Of a stretch of 64,000 nt of DNA, positions 13,986-22,862 are shown piece after piece. Origin of the DNA: Lysobacter stagni. Its GTDB lineage: Bacteria; Pseudomonadota; Gammaproteobacteria; Xanthomonadales; Xanthomonadaceae. Both the position numbers and the translations under genes were made by a program. Each line of letters starts with the position of its first letter. Position 1 is the stretch's first letter. Under the pieces are notes generated by a model. It made no database searches, had not been told where the DNA came from, and saw nothing but the letters and a program-made list of their open reading frames with translations. The DNA is taken from contig NZ_JASGBI010000001.1 of NCBI RefSeq assembly GCF_030053425.1, positions 3,170,001 to 3,234,000 of the forward strand, written 5' to 3'.

Positions 13986-15263
13986 TCAAAGCCGCGCGTC
14001 GACGCCCTCGCGCGGATACAGGCTCTTGATGTCGTACAGCACGGCATGCGGTTGGCCGAAGGCGCGTGCACCTTCGGCGCCGAGTTCGCGGAACTGCTCG
14101 TGCGCCACCGCCAGGATCACCGCGTCGTACGCGCCCGCTTCCGGCGACGCCACCAGCTCGATGCCGTAGGCCGAACGCGCTTCCGCCGCGTCTGCCCACG
14201 GGTCGTGGATGTCGACCTTCGCGCGGTACTCCCCGAACTTCTCCGCCAGCTCGACCACGCGCGTGTTGCGCAGGTCCGGGCAGTTCTCCTTGAACGTGAT
14301 GCCCAGGATGAGGATCCGCGCGCCGGCGACCGCGATGCCGCGCTGGATCATCAGCTTCACCACGTCCACCGCGACGTGCTCGCCCATCGCGTCGTTGATG
14401 CGACGGCACGCCAGCAGGATGTCCGGGTAATACCCCGTCGCCTGCGCCTTCTGGATCAGGTAGTACGGGTCCACGCCGATGCAGTGCCCGCCGACCAGCC
14501 CGGGCCGGAACGGCAGGAAGTTCCATTTCGTGCCAGCCGCTTCCAGCACTTCGGTCGTGTCGATGCCCAGGCGCTGGAAGATGAGCGCAAACTCATTGAC
14601 CAGGGCGATGTTCGCATCGCGCTGCGTATTCTCGATGACCTTGGATGCCTCCGCGACGCGCAGACTGGATACCTTGTGCGTGCCGGCGGTGATGATGCTG
14701 CTGTACAGCGCATCGACGAAGTCGGCGGCCTCCGGCGTGGAACCGGACGTGACCTTGGGGATGTCGACGAGCCGGCGCTGGCGATCGCCTGGATTGATGC
14801 GCTCCGGGCTGTAGCCGACGAAGAAGTCCCGGTTGAAGACCAGGCCGGAGGCACGCTCCAGCTCGGGCACGCAGATTTCCTCGGTCGCACCGGGATACAC
14901 GGTGGACTCGTAGACGACCGTGTCGCCGGCCTTCAGCGCGGCGCCGATGGTGCGGCTGGCCTGGATCAGCGGCGAGAAGTCCGGACGCTTGTGTTCGTCG
15001 ATCGGGGTCGGGACGGTCACGACGAAGACGTTGCACTCGCGCAGGCGCGATGGATCGGCGGAAAAATCCAGGCGGCTGGCGGCAGCGATCTCGTCCGCGC
15101 CGGTTTCGCCGTTGATGTCTTCGCCGCGACGCAGGCGTTCGACACGACGGACATCGATATCGAAACCGAGCGTGTCGTACTGCCGGCCGAACTCCACCGC
15201 CAGTGGCAGCCCCACGTAGCCCAGCCCGATGACCGCGATGCGCGATTCCCGAGGATCCAGCAT
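13986..15263 (-). CDS. Nucleotide-sugar (UDP-GlcNAc/GalNAc-type) 6-dehydrogenase
   Basis: A 425-residue enzyme of the UDP-glucose/GDP-mannose dehydrogenase family. It has an N-terminal Rossmann motif VIGLGYVGLPLAVEFG (about 10-25), the catalytic Cys in LVGGHCIGVDPYYL (about 264) and a C-terminal UDP-binding domain starting ILILGITFKENCPDLRN. Length and motifs match TviB/VipA/WbpO-type enzymes, which oxidise UDP-HexNAc to the uronic acid with two NAD+ for capsule or O-antigen. It stands alone here with no glycosyltransferases beside it; the exact sugar is inferred. Confidence 0.88.
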   Translation of the reverse strand: MLDPRESRIAVIGLGYVGLPLAVEFGRQYDTLGFDIDVRRVERLRRGEDINGETGADEIAAASRLDFSADPSRLRECNVFVVTVPTPIDEHKRPDFSPLIQASRTIGAALKAGDTVVYESTVYPGATEEICVPELERASGLVFNRDFFVGYSPERINPGDRQRRLVDIPKVTSGSTPEAADFVDALYSSIITAGTHKVSSLRVAEASKVIENTQRDANIALVNEFALIFQRLGIDTTEVLEAAGTKWNFLPFRPGLVGGHCIGVDPYYLIQKAQATGYYPDILLACRRINDAMGEHVAVDVVKLMIQRGIAVAGARILILGITFKENCPDLRNTRVVELAEKFGEYRAKVDIHDPWADAAEARSAYGIELVASPEAGAYDAVILAVAHEQFRELGAEGARAFGQPHAVLYDIKSLYPREGVDARL

Positions 15264-15330
15264 CCACTCCCCCGCTCGAATGTCCTGCGTCCGGCGTGGA
15301 CGCGCGCGAACATTCTAGGCTGCGCGACGC

Positions 15331-16350
15331 TCAGCCCAACCAGCGCACCAGCACATATCCGCCCACGGACAGCCACAGGAACAGTACCGCCGCCAGAAAC
15401 AGGGGCTTGGGCCCGAGCGCGCGCAGCCGGGACAGGCGTGTCTCCACGCCCAGCGCCGCCATTGCGGTGGCTAGCAGGAAGGTGTCCAGCGCCAGCAATG
15501 CGGCCCGGATCGACGAGGGAATGGCCACCACCGAATTCAGCGCCACCACCCCCAGGAACGCCAGCGCGAACCAGGGCACCACCATGGCGCGCTCGCCGCC
15601 GTTGCGCGCTTTCCGCCAACCCAGCACCAGCAGCACCGGCACCAGCATCAGCACGCGGGTGAGCTTGACCACCACCGCGGCATCGGCCGTGTCCGGCCCG
15701 ATCGCACTGGCCACGGCCACCACCTGGGCGACCTCGTGCACGGTCGCACCGGTGTAGAGGCCGAAGGCGGTCGCATCGAGGCCCAAGTGCGGATACAGCT
15801 GCGGATACAGGAAGATGTTCAGCGTCCCGAACAGGACGACCGTGGCGACCGCGATCGTCACCTTCCCCGCTTCGGGCCGGATGACCCGCTCCACCGCGAG
15901 CACCGCGGCAGCGCCGCAGATCGCGCTGCCGGCCGCGGTCAGCAGTGCGGTGTCGCGATCCAGCCCGAACCAGCGCCGCCCTGCCCACACGCCCAGGCCA
16001 AGCGTGGACGCGACGACCACGGCGTCGATAAGCAGACCCGCCGCTCCCACGGCAGCGACGTCCTGGAAGCTCAGGCGCAGGCCATACAGCACCACGCCGG
16101 CGCGCAGCAGATGCCGCTGCGCGATGCCCAGGCCCGGCGTCAGCGACGCCGGCAGGTGGCTCGAGGCGCCGTTACCCAGGACCAGCCCCATGACGATGGC
16201 CACCGTCAGCGCGGACAGGTGCCACGCCGACGCCCACGCCGACCCGGAAACCCACAGGGCCAGTGCGCCCAGCACGGCGGCCAGTGCCATGCCGGACAAC
16301 CAGGGAATCGACTGGAAAACGGATGCGGGGCGCGAATCGACGAAAGCCAT
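15331..16350 (-). CDS. yeiH: YeiH/UPF0324 family membrane protein (putative sulfate/sulfite exporter)
   Basis: A 339-residue polytopic membrane protein with about ten helices. Conserved YeiH features include LRAGVVLYGLRLSFQDV, AAGSAICGAAAVLAVE and LYTGATVHEVAQVVAVA. The family is annotated as putative sulfate exporter; the transported ion is not firmly established. It is divergent from a LysR regulator, 71 bases apart, reproducing the yeiH/yeiE pairing of enteric bacteria, so regulation by that protein is likely. The gap includes an AT-rich segment (TTAATTAAGTAAATTTGAAAG) suitable for promoters. Confidence 0.9.
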   Translation of the reverse strand: MAFVDSRPASVFQSIPWLSGMALAAVLGALALWVSGSAWASAWHLSALTVAIVMGLVLGNGASSHLPASLTPGLGIAQRHLLRAGVVLYGLRLSFQDVAAVGAAGLLIDAVVVASTLGLGVWAGRRWFGLDRDTALLTAAGSAICGAAAVLAVERVIRPEAGKVTIAVATVVLFGTLNIFLYPQLYPHLGLDATAFGLYTGATVHEVAQVVAVASAIGPDTADAAVVVKLTRVLMLVPVLLVLGWRKARNGGERAMVVPWFALAFLGVVALNSVVAIPSSIRAALLALDTFLLATAMAALGVETRLSRLRALGPKPLFLAAVLFLWLSVGGYVLVRWLG

Positions 16351-16421
16351 GCCGCCATGGTCGGCGCCGGGCTTAATTAAGTAAATTTGAAAGTACTGAA
16401 GGATAGGATCAGGATTTACTG

Positions 16422-17315
16422 ATGATCGGCATCACCCCTCGCCAGCTCGAGGTCTTCGTCGCCGTCGCGACCGCGGGCACCGTGCGCGCGGCGGCAGAAC
16501 GGCTTCACCTGACGCAGCCCGCGATCAGCATGGCGCTGGCCGAACTCGAACGCGCACTTGGCGCACCGCTGTTCGACCGCACGCAGCGCCGTCTTCTGCT
16601 CAACGCGCACGGCCGCCGCGCCCTGCCCCTCGCGCAGGAACTGCTGGAGCGCATGCGCGAACTGACCTCTCCGGCGGTGGTCGATGCACAGCCGCTGACC
16701 GGCGAACTGCACATCGGCGCCAGCAATACCGTGGGCAACTACCTGGTCGGGGATCTGCTGGGCACGTTCGTCGTCGCACATCCACAGGTGGCGCTGAAGC
16801 TGCGCGTGGACAACACCGCGGAGATCGTCGCCGCCGTACTCGACCATCGCCTCGACGTTGGCTGCATCGAAGGCGCCGCGCTTCACTCCGACCTGGAGGT
16901 TATCCGCTGGCGTGACGACACGTTGTGCGTGTGCGCGCCGCCGGGGCATCCACTGGCCAAGCGTCGCCGCCTGACGCCGGACGATTTCGCCGGGGCGCGC
17001 TGGATCCTGCGCGAATCCGGCTCGGCCACGCGCAGCCAGGCCGAACGCGCACTCGCATCATTGCCGCGCGGCGAGACCGTGCTGGAGCTCGACCAGAGCG
17101 AATCGATCAAGCAGGCCGTCATCGCCGGCCTTGGACTGGCCCTGCTACCCGCGGTATCCATCGTGGATGCACAGGCAGCCGACCGCCTGGTCGTGCTGCG
17201 CACGCCGTTCCTCAACCTCAAGCGGCAGCTCAGCCTCGTACTGCATCGTCGACGCTACCGCGGCGTTCTGTTGCAGACGTTTCTCGACAGCGTGAAGCCC
17301 GCTCGGAAATCCTGA
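16422..17315 (+). CDS. LysR-type transcriptional regulator (YeiE-like)
   Basis: A 297-residue LysR protein. The N-terminal winged HTH spans about 1-60 with RAAAERLHLTQPAISMALAELE, followed by a linker helix and a periplasmic-binding-like effector domain from about residue 90 (GELHIGASNTVGNYLVGDLL). Divergent from the YeiH-family transporter, as YeiE is in enteric bacteria, so that gene is the likely target. The effector is unknown; a sulfur oxyanion would fit the context but is inference. It ends five bases before the tRNA-Leu 3' end, which lies on the opposite strand. Confidence 0.92.
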   Translation: MIGITPRQLEVFVAVATAGTVRAAAERLHLTQPAISMALAELERALGAPLFDRTQRRLLLNAHGRRALPLAQELLERMRELTSPAVVDAQPLTGELHIGASNTVGNYLVGDLLGTFVVAHPQVALKLRVDNTAEIVAAVLDHRLDVGCIEGAALHSDLEVIRWRDDTLCVCAPPGHPLAKRRRLTPDDFAGARWILRESGSATRSQAERALASLPRGETVLELDQSESIKQAVIAGLGLALLPAVSIVDAQAADRLVVLRTPFLNLKRQLSLVLHRRRYRGVLLQTFLDSVKPARKS

Positions 17316-17320
17316 GAAGT

Positions 17321-17406
17321 GGTGCCCGGACCCGGGATCGAACCGGGACGGCCGCGAGGCCGGCGGATTTTAAGTCCGCTGCGTCTACCTGTTCCGCCAT
17401 CCGGGC
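17321..17406 (-). tRNA. tRNA-Leu (anticodon TAA), CCA encoded
   Basis: Read on the minus strand, GCCCGGA (5') pairs with TCCGGGC, followed by ACCA. The anticodon stem GCGGA/TCCGC encloses CTTAAAA, giving anticodon TAA for UUA codons. The long variable arm GCCGGCCTCGCGGCC-type stem marks a class II tRNA. Third tRNA of the Gly-Cys-Leu cluster. Confidence 0.95.
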
Positions 17407-17477
17407 CGGGAACGCGCCGCCGTAGCTTACGCGACCGTGCGCAGCGCCGCGTTTTCGCGCGCGTTGAGCCGGAAAAC

Positions 17478-17505
17478 AAAAAACCCGACCGGAAGGTCGG
17501 GCTTT
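17478..17505 (-). terminator. Rho-independent terminator between tRNA-Cys and tRNA-Leu
   Basis: On the minus strand AAAAGCCCGACC-TTCC-GGTCGGG-TTTTTTG forms a seven-pair stem with a strong U-run. It follows tRNA-Cys directly and should end many Gly-Cys transcripts before tRNA-Leu, so tRNA-Leu may depend on readthrough or its own promoter. Confidence 0.8.
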
Positions 17506-17513
17506 TGCGGTGC

Positions 17514-17587
17514 TGGAGGCCTGGGTCGGAATTGAACCGGCGTACGCGGATTTGCAGTCCGCTGCATAACCACTCTGCCACCAGGCC
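17514..17587 (-). tRNA. tRNA-Cys (anticodon GCA)
   Basis: On the minus strand GGCCTGG pairs with CCAGGCC and ends TCCA. The anticodon stem GCGGA/TCCGC holds loop CTGCAAA, giving anticodon GCA. Second in the Gly-Cys-Leu cluster. Confidence 0.95.
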
Positions 17588-17659
17588 GGTGACGTTTGAA
17601 TCCGAAACCGGATTCTTCCACATTTCCGACCGGTTCATGCACCGGACCCGGAAACGACA

Positions 17660-17679
17660 AGGCCCCGTTTAAGGGGCCT
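17660..17679 (-). terminator. GC hairpin between tRNA-Gly and tRNA-Cys
   Basis: AGGCCCC (17660-17666) pairs with GGGGCCT (17673-17679) around a six-base loop. The U-run is broken (minus strand TTGTCGTTT), so it may be a weak terminator or a processing structure. Confidence 0.4.
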
Positions 17680-17689
17680 GGTCCGAATA

Positions 17690-17765
<76 letters not shown>

Positions 17766-17777
17766 AGAGGAAGCGAC

Positions 17778-17815
17778 ATTTTAGGCATGTAATGAAAAGT
17801 GTCAACACCTTTTCA
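17778..17815 (-). promoter_or_regulatory. sigma70 promoter of the tRNA-Gly-Cys-Leu cluster, with an overlapping inverted repeat
   Basis: On the minus strand a perfect -35 TTGACA (17805-17800) and a -10 TAAAAT (17783-17778) are separated by 16 bases, starting transcription near 17771. The -35 sits inside an inverted repeat (TGAAAAGTGT at 17793-17802 and ACACCTTTTCA at 17805-17815, one extra base), which could serve as an operator. Confidence 0.75.
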
Positions 17816-17918
17816 CTTCGTGGAAGGCCCCGTCACCGGGCTTTCCGAACCGGCCGACCGGGCTGCCACCGCCTGATCGGATCGTCGAACGCGTGTGCGT
17901 TCGCGATGTGAATATTCT

Positions 17919-18485
17919 CTATGAACGCGCGTCTTCGCGCAAGACCGGCCACGCCGCACGCAGGTACGCAAGACCGGACCACAGCGTGAGCAATGCGGCC
18001 GCAGCGAGCAGCCATTCGCCGATCAGGAAGATGTTCAGGCCGAGGAATGGTTCCTGGTACAGCAGGCAAACCAGCGCGACCATCTGCACGATGGTCTTGA
18101 TCTTGCCGACGGTGGCGACTTTCACCGTCGCACGCTGCCCAAGTTCGGCCATCCATTCGCGCAGCGCGGAAACCGCGATTTCGCGACCGATGATCACCGC
18201 TGCCCACAACGCCATCCAGACAGTCGGATGCTTCTGCACGGTCAGCAGCAACGCGATGGCCACCATCAACTTGTCGGCGACCGGGTCGAGGAACGCACCG
18301 AACGCGGAGAACTGGTTGTAGCGGCGCGCGATCCAGCCATCCAGCCAGTCGGTGATGGATGCGAACGCGAAGATGAAAGCGGCCGCGAAATTCGTCCAGT
18401 TGTAGGGCAGATAGAAGACCAGCACCAGCACTGGGATCAGCATGATCCGCAGCAGGGTCAGCATGGTCGGCACCGTCAACTTCAT
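17919..18485 (-). CDS. pgsA: CDP-diacylglycerol-glycerol-3-phosphate 3-phosphatidyltransferase
   Basis: A 188-residue inner-membrane enzyme with about five helices. The CDP-alcohol phosphatidyltransferase signature is intact: DWLDGWIARR followed by GAFLDPVADK at about residues 47-75. It makes phosphatidylglycerol phosphate, the committed step to PG and cardiolipin. Its ATG overlaps the uvrC stop (ATGA), a uvrC-pgsA coupling common in gammaproteobacteria. The tRNA-Gly promoter follows downstream on the same strand. Confidence 0.96.
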   Translation of the reverse strand: MKLTVPTMLTLLRIMLIPVLVLVFYLPYNWTNFAAAFIFAFASITDWLDGWIARRYNQFSAFGAFLDPVADKLMVAIALLLTVQKHPTVWMALWAAVIIGREIAVSALREWMAELGQRATVKVATVGKIKTIVQMVALVCLLYQEPFLGLNIFLIGEWLLAAAALLTLWSGLAYLRAAWPVLREDARS

Positions 18486-20368
18486 CCTTCGCTCCGCGCA
18501 CTGCCTGTTGGCTCGGTGGTGTCCTGGATCGCCGTGTCCGGCACGTCCAACCCGTGCAGGGTCGCATAGATACGCTCGGCGAGGGCGGCGTTGATGCCAT
18601 CCACGCGGGCGATCTCCTCGATTCCTGCCGCCTTCAGCCCACCAAGCCCGCCGAAGTGCCGCAACAGATTAGCGCGTCGGCGCGGCCCGATGCCGGCGAT
18701 GTCCTCAAGGCGACTGGTATTGCGCGCCTTCTGGCGGCGGCCACGGTGACCGGTGATCGCAAAACGGTGGGCTTCGTCACGGACCTGCTGGACCATCTGC
18801 AGCGCAGGCGACTCCGCGCCGGGACGCACGGTGCGCCCGTCGGGAAGCAGCAGCTCCTCCTCGCCGGGCCGCCGTTCAGGTCCCTTGGCCACGCCCACCA
18901 GGGTGACGCCTTCCACGCCCAGGTCCTCCAGCACGGCCCGAGCCTGCGCCACCTGACCCGCGCCGCCGTCGATCAGCAGCACGTCCGGAACGACGCCTCC
19001 CTCTTCCACCGCGCGACGGAAACGGCGCTCGATGGCCTGGTGCATCGCGGCGTAGTCGTCCCCGGGCTCGATCCCGGAAATGTTGAAGCGCCGGTACTGC
19101 GCGCGCACGGGGCCCTGCGCGTCGAACACCACGCACGAGGCCACGGTGGCCTCGCCCATGGTGTGGCTGATGTCGAAGCATTCGATGCGGGCGGGCAACG
19201 CCGGCAGCGACAGCAGTTCGCGCAGCGCATCCGCGCGCGCGTGCTGCGCGGCGTGGCTGGTGCGCTCGGCGGCCAGCGACAGCTCCGCATTGCGACGCGC
19301 CAGGTCGACGTAACCCGCGCGCTCGCCGCGCACATTGCACTTGATCTGCACGCGGCGCTCACCGGTGCTGGACAGCGCGTGTTCGATAAGTTCGCGATCG
19401 GGGATGTCGCGATCCAGGACGATCTCGCGCGGCGGCACCTGTTCGCCGTAGTACTGGGACACGAACGCAGCCAACACTTCCTCCGCACTCTCGCTGCCGT
19501 TGGTCTTCGGGAAGAAAGCACGCGTGCCGAGATTTCGGCCATCGCGGAAGGCCAGCAGCAGCACACAGGCCGCCGCGCCATGCATCGCGATGGCGAGTAC
19601 GTCCAGGTCCGCGGCGCGGCCGTCCACGTACTGACGCGCCTGCAGACTGCGGATGGAAGCAACCAGGTCGCGCAGCCGCGCGGCTTCCTCGAAATCCAGG
19701 CGTACGCTTGCCGCTTCCATCGACTTCACCAGCTCGTCGCTGAGCTCGTCGCTGCGTCCGTCCAGGAACAGCCCCGCGCGCCGCACGCTTTCGGCGTAGT
19801 CCCGTGCGGGAACCATGCCCACGCACGGCGCACTGCAGCGTCCGATCTGGTGTTGCAGGCACGGCCGGCTGCGGTTGCGGAAGACGCTGTCCTCGCAGCT
19901 GCGCAGCTTGAACAGCTTGTGCATCAGGTTGAGCGTGTCGCGTACCGCGCCGACGCTGGCATACGGGCCGAAATAGCGCGCGGGAATGGAACGCGGACCG
20001 CGGTGCATGGCGATGCGCGGCCAGGCTTCCTGGGTCATCAACACGTACGGGTAGCTCTTGTCGTCGCGAAGCAGCACGTTGTAACGCGGCTTCAGCGATT
20101 TGATCAGCTGGTTTTCCAGGATCAGCGCTTCGGCCTCGGTCCGCGTCACCGTGACTTCCATGCGCGCGGTCTGCGCCAGCATGGTCATGATGCGCGCCGA
20201 TTTCGGCGTGGCGTTGAAGTAGCTGGAAACACGGTTCTTCAGCACGCCGGCCTTGCCGACGTAGAGCACGCTCTCGTCCTGCGCGATCATCCGGTACACG
20301 CCCGGCGCGGTGCTGAGGTTCTTGACGAAGGCCTTGCCGTCGAAGGCCGGTGCAGGACTGCGACTCAT
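18482..20368 (-). CDS. uvrC: Excinuclease ABC subunit C
   Basis: A 628-residue protein with all UvrC parts in order: GIY-YIG nuclease (about 15-95, APGVYRMIAQ and VLYVGKAGVLKNRVSSYF), the Cys-containing linker (RPCLQHQIGRCSAPCVG), the UVR coiled-coil (about 205-240), the RNase H-like nuclease domain (DVLLIDGGAGQ) and C-terminal helix-hairpin-helix repeats (IAGIGPRRRANLLRHFGG). It makes both incisions around DNA lesions in nucleotide excision repair. The ATG at 20368 gives a family-length protein. Translationally coupled to pgsA. The 187 bases upstream (20369-20555) show no other gene. Confidence 0.97.
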   Translation of the reverse strand: MSRSPAPAFDGKAFVKNLSTAPGVYRMIAQDESVLYVGKAGVLKNRVSSYFNATPKSARIMTMLAQTARMEVTVTRTEAEALILENQLIKSLKPRYNVLLRDDKSYPYVLMTQEAWPRIAMHRGPRSIPARYFGPYASVGAVRDTLNLMHKLFKLRSCEDSVFRNRSRPCLQHQIGRCSAPCVGMVPARDYAESVRRAGLFLDGRSDELSDELVKSMEAASVRLDFEEAARLRDLVASIRSLQARQYVDGRAADLDVLAIAMHGAAACVLLLAFRDGRNLGTRAFFPKTNGSESAEEVLAAFVSQYYGEQVPPREIVLDRDIPDRELIEHALSSTGERRVQIKCNVRGERAGYVDLARRNAELSLAAERTSHAAQHARADALRELLSLPALPARIECFDISHTMGEATVASCVVFDAQGPVRAQYRRFNISGIEPGDDYAAMHQAIERRFRRAVEEGGVVPDVLLIDGGAGQVAQARAVLEDLGVEGVTLVGVAKGPERRPGEEELLLPDGRTVRPGAESPALQMVQQVRDEAHRFAITGHRGRRQKARNTSRLEDIAGIGPRRRANLLRHFGGLGGLKAAGIEEIARVDGINAALAERIYATLHGLDVPDTAIQDTTEPTGSARSEG

Positions 20369-20555
20369 GAACGGGCGGACCCCGCATCCGTGCGACAACA
20401 CACGCGGTGCACCCGAAGGCGCAGCGTGGACAGCGACGGGAGAATGGCGGACGTTTCGGTCATGAGCGTGGGCTCAGGGATGGGGCCGATTATGCGTCAG
20501 CGCAAGGCTGCGCTGGTTGTCGCCAACGTTGTCGACAACGCGATCGCCGCCACAT

Positions 20556-21050
20556 TCAGCGCAGTCGGTCGGGATGTTCCCGGCGCAGCCGCGCGATGAC
20601 GCCATCGGCGGCGCGATCGAGCAACTGGAACACGTGCTCGAACTGCGCGGGGCCGCCGGTGTACGGATCGGGGATCTCGCCCAGATCCTCCACGCCCGCC
20701 CATTCGAGCAGCAGGGCCGTGCGCCCGTGTGCGCTGGCCGGCGCGCGGGCGCGCACGTCCCGCAGGTTGGCGCGGTCGGCGCAGAGCACCCAGTCGAACC
20801 GCTGGAAATCCGCCGACGCCAGCTGGCGCGCCCGAAGGCCCGCGATATCGACGCCATGTTCGGCGGCATTGGCGATCGCGCGGCGGTCGGGTGGCTCGCC
20901 AACGTGCCAGTCGCCCGTTCCGGCCGAATCGAGTTCCACGCGCCCGGCCAGGGTCGATATCGCGATGCGCGCGCGCAGGACACCCTCGGCCACGGGCGAG
21001 CGGCAGATGTTGCCCAGGCACACGACCAGCAGGCGGATCGGCTCAGCCAT
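20556..21050 (-). CDS. Low-molecular-weight protein-tyrosine phosphatase
   Basis: A 164-residue protein with the family P-loop [15 protein letters not shown] (C-x5-R) near the N-terminus and the general-acid motif DPYTGG near residue 128. Such enzymes dephosphorylate tyrosine; Wzb-type members act on exopolysaccharide kinases and others on small molecules. The start overlaps the end of kdsB by eight bases, so it is read with the LPS genes. No tyrosine kinase gene is nearby. A start further upstream is open but would lie within kdsB. Confidence 0.93.
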   Translation of the reverse strand: MAEPIRLLVVCLGNICRSPVAEGVLRARIAISTLAGRVELDSAGTGDWHVGEPPDRRAIANAAEHGVDIAGLRARQLASADFQRFDWVLCADRANLRDVRARAPASAHGRTALLLEWAGVEDLGEIPDPYTGGPAQFEHVFQLLDRAADGVIARLRREHPDRLR

Positions 21051-21825
21051 GTCCGGCGGCGATCCAGGCCTCGGCACGCGCCAGGTCTTCCGGTGTGTCG
21101 ACGCCCGGCGGGAACGGCTCGGGCGTGACCCCCACGGCGATGCGGTAGCCGGCTTCGAGCACGCGCAGCTGTTCCAGCGATTCGATGCGCTCCAGCCGGC
21201 CCGGCGGCAGCGCGGCGAAACGCGGCAGGAAGCCCGCGCGGTAGCCGTAGATGCCGATATGGCGCAGCCATTCGCCCGACTCGGGCATGCGCGATCGGTC
21301 GCGGGCGAAGGCGTCGCGTGGCCACGGAATCGGCGCGCGGCTGAAGTACAGCGCGCGACCGTCATCGGCACGCACCAGTTTCACGGCGTTGGGATCCAGC
21401 AACGTCTCGACGTCGGTGACCGGCGCGGCCAGGGTCGCCATCTCGATCTGGCCCGCATGCATGAGCGCGGCGACGGCGCGGATGCCCGCGGCCGGTGCGA
21501 ATGGCTCGTCGCCCTGCAGGTTCACCACGACGGTATCGTCGCTCCAACCGGCGATGCGCGCACATTCGGCAAGGCGGTCCGTGCCCGAGGCATGGTCGGG
21601 CGAGGTCATCGCCACGCGCACGCCCGCGCCTTCCAGCGCCGCGGCGATGCGCTCGTCGTCCGCCGCCACCCACACCTCGCGCGCGCCGGCCTTCAGCGCG
21701 CGACGTGCGACGTGCAGGACCAGTGGTTCACCGGCGAGCAGGCGCAGCGGCTTGCCCGGCAGGCGACTGGCGGCGAAGCGTGCCGGAATGGCGACGACGA
21801 AATCCCCTGCATCCGCACTGTTCAT
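21043..21825 (-). CDS. kdsB: 3-deoxy-manno-octulosonate cytidylyltransferase
   Basis: A 260-residue nucleotidyltransferase. It has the N-terminal [16 protein letters not shown], the DNA-like GTDRLAECA, the metal-site NLQGDEPF and the later [13 protein letters not shown] typical of KdsB. It activates Kdo as CMP-Kdo for LPS inner-core synthesis in the cytoplasm. The ATG at 21825 overlaps the lpxK stop by ATGA, and the 3' end overlaps the phosphatase gene. Length agrees with the family (about 250). Confidence 0.97.
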   Translation of the reverse strand: MNSADAGDFVVAIPARFAASRLPGKPLRLLAGEPLVLHVARRALKAGAREVWVAADDERIAAALEGAGVRVAMTSPDHASGTDRLAECARIAGWSDDTVVVNLQGDEPFAPAAGIRAVAALMHAGQIEMATLAAPVTDVETLLDPNAVKLVRADDGRALYFSRAPIPWPRDAFARDRSRMPESGEWLRHIGIYGYRAGFLPRFAALPPGRLERIESLEQLRVLEAGYRIAVGVTPEPFPPGVDTPEDLARAEAWIAAGHG

Positions 21826-22862
21826 GCGCCCTTCCCTGCCGGTGCGTGGTGTTGGCGTGCGCGCGCGAGCCGGTCGAGCAGCGCCACCCAGAATGCTTCG
21901 GGCAGCTCCGCGCGCACCGGCACGCTGAAGTGACGGTCGTCGGCGAACGCGGTGCACTTCACCGCGTCCTTCTCGGTCATGAGCACCGGCAGTTCACGGC
22001 TGCCGAACTCGAAATCCTCGGCGCGGTACTGATGGTGGTCGGCGAACGCGTGCGGCACGACGGCGATGCCGAAGTCGCGCAGCATCGAGAAGAAACGCTC
22101 CGGGTCGCCGATGCCCGCCACGGCATGCACGCGCTGGCCCGAGAAGGAACCCAGCTTGCGCGCGCGACCGCCGAGCATGGGATCGGCCAGGTCGGCGATC
22201 AGGCGCATCGACCATTCGCCGAAGCCGGTGTCGCCGTTGCCGGCGCCGCCAGCACCCACGTTGACCACGCGGAAATCGCAGCGCGCTCCGCGCTCGGGCA
22301 GCTCCCGCAAGGGACCGGCAGGCAGCAGGCGGCCGTTGCCGTATCGACGCCGGCCGTCCACCACTTCGATCTCGATATCGCGCGCCAGGCGGTAATGCTG
22401 CAGTCCGTCGTCGCAGACGACGACGTCGCACCCGGCCTCGACCAAGGCGCGCGCCGCCGCCGCGCGGTCACGGTCCACGCGCACGGGCGCGCCGGTGCGG
22501 TGCGCGATCAGGACGGGCTCATCGCCTCCCTGGAAGGCATCGGTACGGGTGTCGACCCACAGCGCAGTGGACGCGTCCTCGCGCCCGTACCCGCGAGTGG
22601 CCACGCCGGGGTTCCAGCCCTCGGTGCGCAGGCGCTCGACCAGCGCGATGGTCAGTGGCGTCTTGCCCGCGCCGCCCGCGGTGATATTGCCGACGACGAT
22701 CACCGGGACGCCGGGATGGCGACGCTTGCGCCAGCCCTTGAGGTAGGCATTGCGTCGCAGGGCCGTGACCGCGCTGTAAATCCCGGAGAGGAACCTCGCG
22801 CCCAGCGGAGCTGGCGTGTCGCCGTACCAGTACGCCGGCGGTTGCACCGAAGCCTTGCTCAT
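21822..22862 (-). CDS. lpxK: Tetraacyldisaccharide 4'-kinase
   Basis: A 346-residue membrane-anchored P-loop kinase. An N-terminal amphipathic/hydrophobic segment precedes the Walker A loop [14 protein letters not shown] (about residues 58-71). Downstream are [10 protein letters not shown] and [19 protein letters not shown], with the Asp-Asp pair of LpxK. It phosphorylates the 4' position of the lipid A precursor. It sits between msbA and kdsB with ATGA overlaps at both ends. Confidence 0.97.
   Translation of the reverse strand: MSKASVQPPAYWYGDTPAPLGARFLSGIYSAVTALRRNAYLKGWRKRRHPGVPVIVVGNITAGGAGKTPLTIALVERLRTEGWNPGVATRGYGREDASTALWVDTRTDAFQGGDEPVLIAHRTGAPVRVDRDRAAAARALVEAGCDVVVCDDGLQHYRLARDIEIEVVDGRRRYGNGRLLPAGPLRELPERGARCDFRVVNVGAGGAGNGDTGFGEWSMRLIADLADPMLGGRARKLGSFSGQRVHAVAGIGDPERFFSMLRDFGIAVVPHAFADHHQYRAEDFEFGSRELPVLMTEKDAVKCTAFADDRHFSVPVRAELPEAFWVALLDRLARARQHHAPAGKGA

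Noticed and set aside
14046..15662. A 538-codon plus-strand open frame
   Set aside because: Antisense to the nucleotide-sugar dehydrogenase and YeiH genes.
18554..20599. A 681-codon plus-strand open frame
   Set aside because: Entirely antisense to uvrC, which has complete family motifs.
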